Part shown: piece by piece, positions 63,821-64,000 of the stretch
How positions within the stretch are numbered: the first letter of the stretch is position 1
Layout of the letters: each line of letters starts with the position of its first letter
From: Eubacterium sp.
GTDB taxonomy: Bacteria; Bacillota; Clostridia; Lachnospirales; Lachnospiraceae
Assembly: GCA_017477505.1 (NCBI GenBank)
Contig: JAFUVQ010000060.1
Coordinates: 1 to 64,000, forward strand
Reading direction: 5' to 3'
DNA: 64,000 nucleotides
The notes under the pieces: model-generated
Told to the model about the DNA's origin: nothing
Databases searched by the model: none
The model's input: the letters and a program-made list of their open reading frames with translations, nothing else
Translations under genes and position numbers: made by a program

Positions 63821-64000
63821 ATGCATTATACTGTAAGAAAAAACAAAACGACCCGCATTACATACCGTCTTGCGGCCGGCATCATCATAGTGGTTCCTGC
63901 CTGCGAAATCTGGGCTTTTATCATGGGATACGGAAGAGACAAAAAGCTCCTCTTCATAATATGCATACTGCTCATTCTGTACGGACTGTATCTTTTCCTG
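63821..64000 (+). CDS. Partial membrane protein (cut by window end)
   Basis: An open frame starts at ATG 63821 and runs 60 codons to the window edge without a stop. AAGGA lies about ten bases upstream. The N-terminus is basic (MHYTVRKNKTTRITYRLA), followed by a hydrophobic segment (AAGIIIVVPACEIWAFI), a short charged loop (GYGRDKKL) and a second hydrophobic segment (LFIICILLILYGLYLFL), the layout of an inner-membrane protein. The family cannot be told from this piece. The 218-bp gap between it and icd shows no other clear feature; a weak icd promoter (TTCGTG then TATATA, 17 bp apart) is possible there. Confidence 0.6.
   Translation, partial: MHYTVRKNKTTRITYRLAAGIIIVVPACEIWAFIMGYGRDKKLLFIICILLILYGLYLFL

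Overview
The window looks like a chromosomal segment of a strictly anaerobic low-to-mid-GC Firmicute, most likely a Clostridia/Lachnospiraceae bacterium (Butyrivibrio, Lachnospira or Coprococcus-like). The evidence is the oxygen-independent (cbi) cobalamin pathway, AddAB rather than RecBCD, a DUF624 protein beside a sugar ABC transporter, a YerC-type TrpR, DUF1836, an AKR with a ferredoxin-type tail, Clostridia-style Shine-Dalgarno sites and short UTRs. The genus is inference. Nearly every gene lies on the minus strand; only a TrpB-like gene, one small lipoprotein and a partial gene at the right edge are on plus.

Region 1 (250-23369, minus strand, transcribed right to left) is a large cobalamin block: thyA, cobQ/cbiP, cobT, a zinc-ribbon unknown, cobU, cobS, a second shortened CobU-like gene, cobC, cbiB, a CorA transporter, cobD, cbiC, a SulP transporter, a GH43 enzyme, cbiD, an acyltransferase, cbiF, cbiG, cbiH, a three-domain cbiJ-cbiE-cbiT fusion and cbiA. 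Spacing is mostly tight, with several stop/start overlaps. It covers most of the ring-contraction steps, amidation, aminopropanol attachment and nucleotide-loop assembly. Cobalt insertion (cbiK/cbiX), cbiL, the adenosyltransferase and CbiMNQO are not in the window. No cobalamin riboswitch was found. Several of these genes carry short in-frame repeats or low-complexity insertions.

Region 2 (23505-30763, minus) holds housekeeping and redox genes: an unknown protein, an Fe-S aldo/keto reductase, a glycerophosphodiesterase, a TetR regulator, a phytoene-dehydrogenase-like FAD protein with a consensus promoter bracketed by inverted repeats, murI and metY.

Region 3 (30859-46397, minus) is DNA repair and nucleotide metabolism: addB-addA, uvrB-uvrA and a dNTP triphosphohydrolase, with a GH13 enzyme between them. 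A FIST-GGDEF diguanylate cyclase (46411-48195) follows, divergent from the TrpB2-like gene (48470-49846, plus).

Region 4 (50012-56420) contains two small lipoproteins and a carbohydrate ABC importer (binding lipoprotein, two permeases). A DUF624-type membrane protein with an unusual external domain lies downstream, behind a 150-nt leader of nested hairpins. No ATPase is encoded here, so a shared MsmK-type ATPase is probably used.

Region 5 (56860-63602, minus) is a run of cytoplasmic alpha-amylase, yerC, a CorC/HlyC-type CNNM protein, DUF1836 protein and an ABC-F protein whose second nucleotide site is degenerate. It is preceded by icd. A partial plus-strand membrane protein starts at 63821 and runs off the window. 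No CRISPR array, rRNA, tRNA, insertion sequence or prophage was seen.
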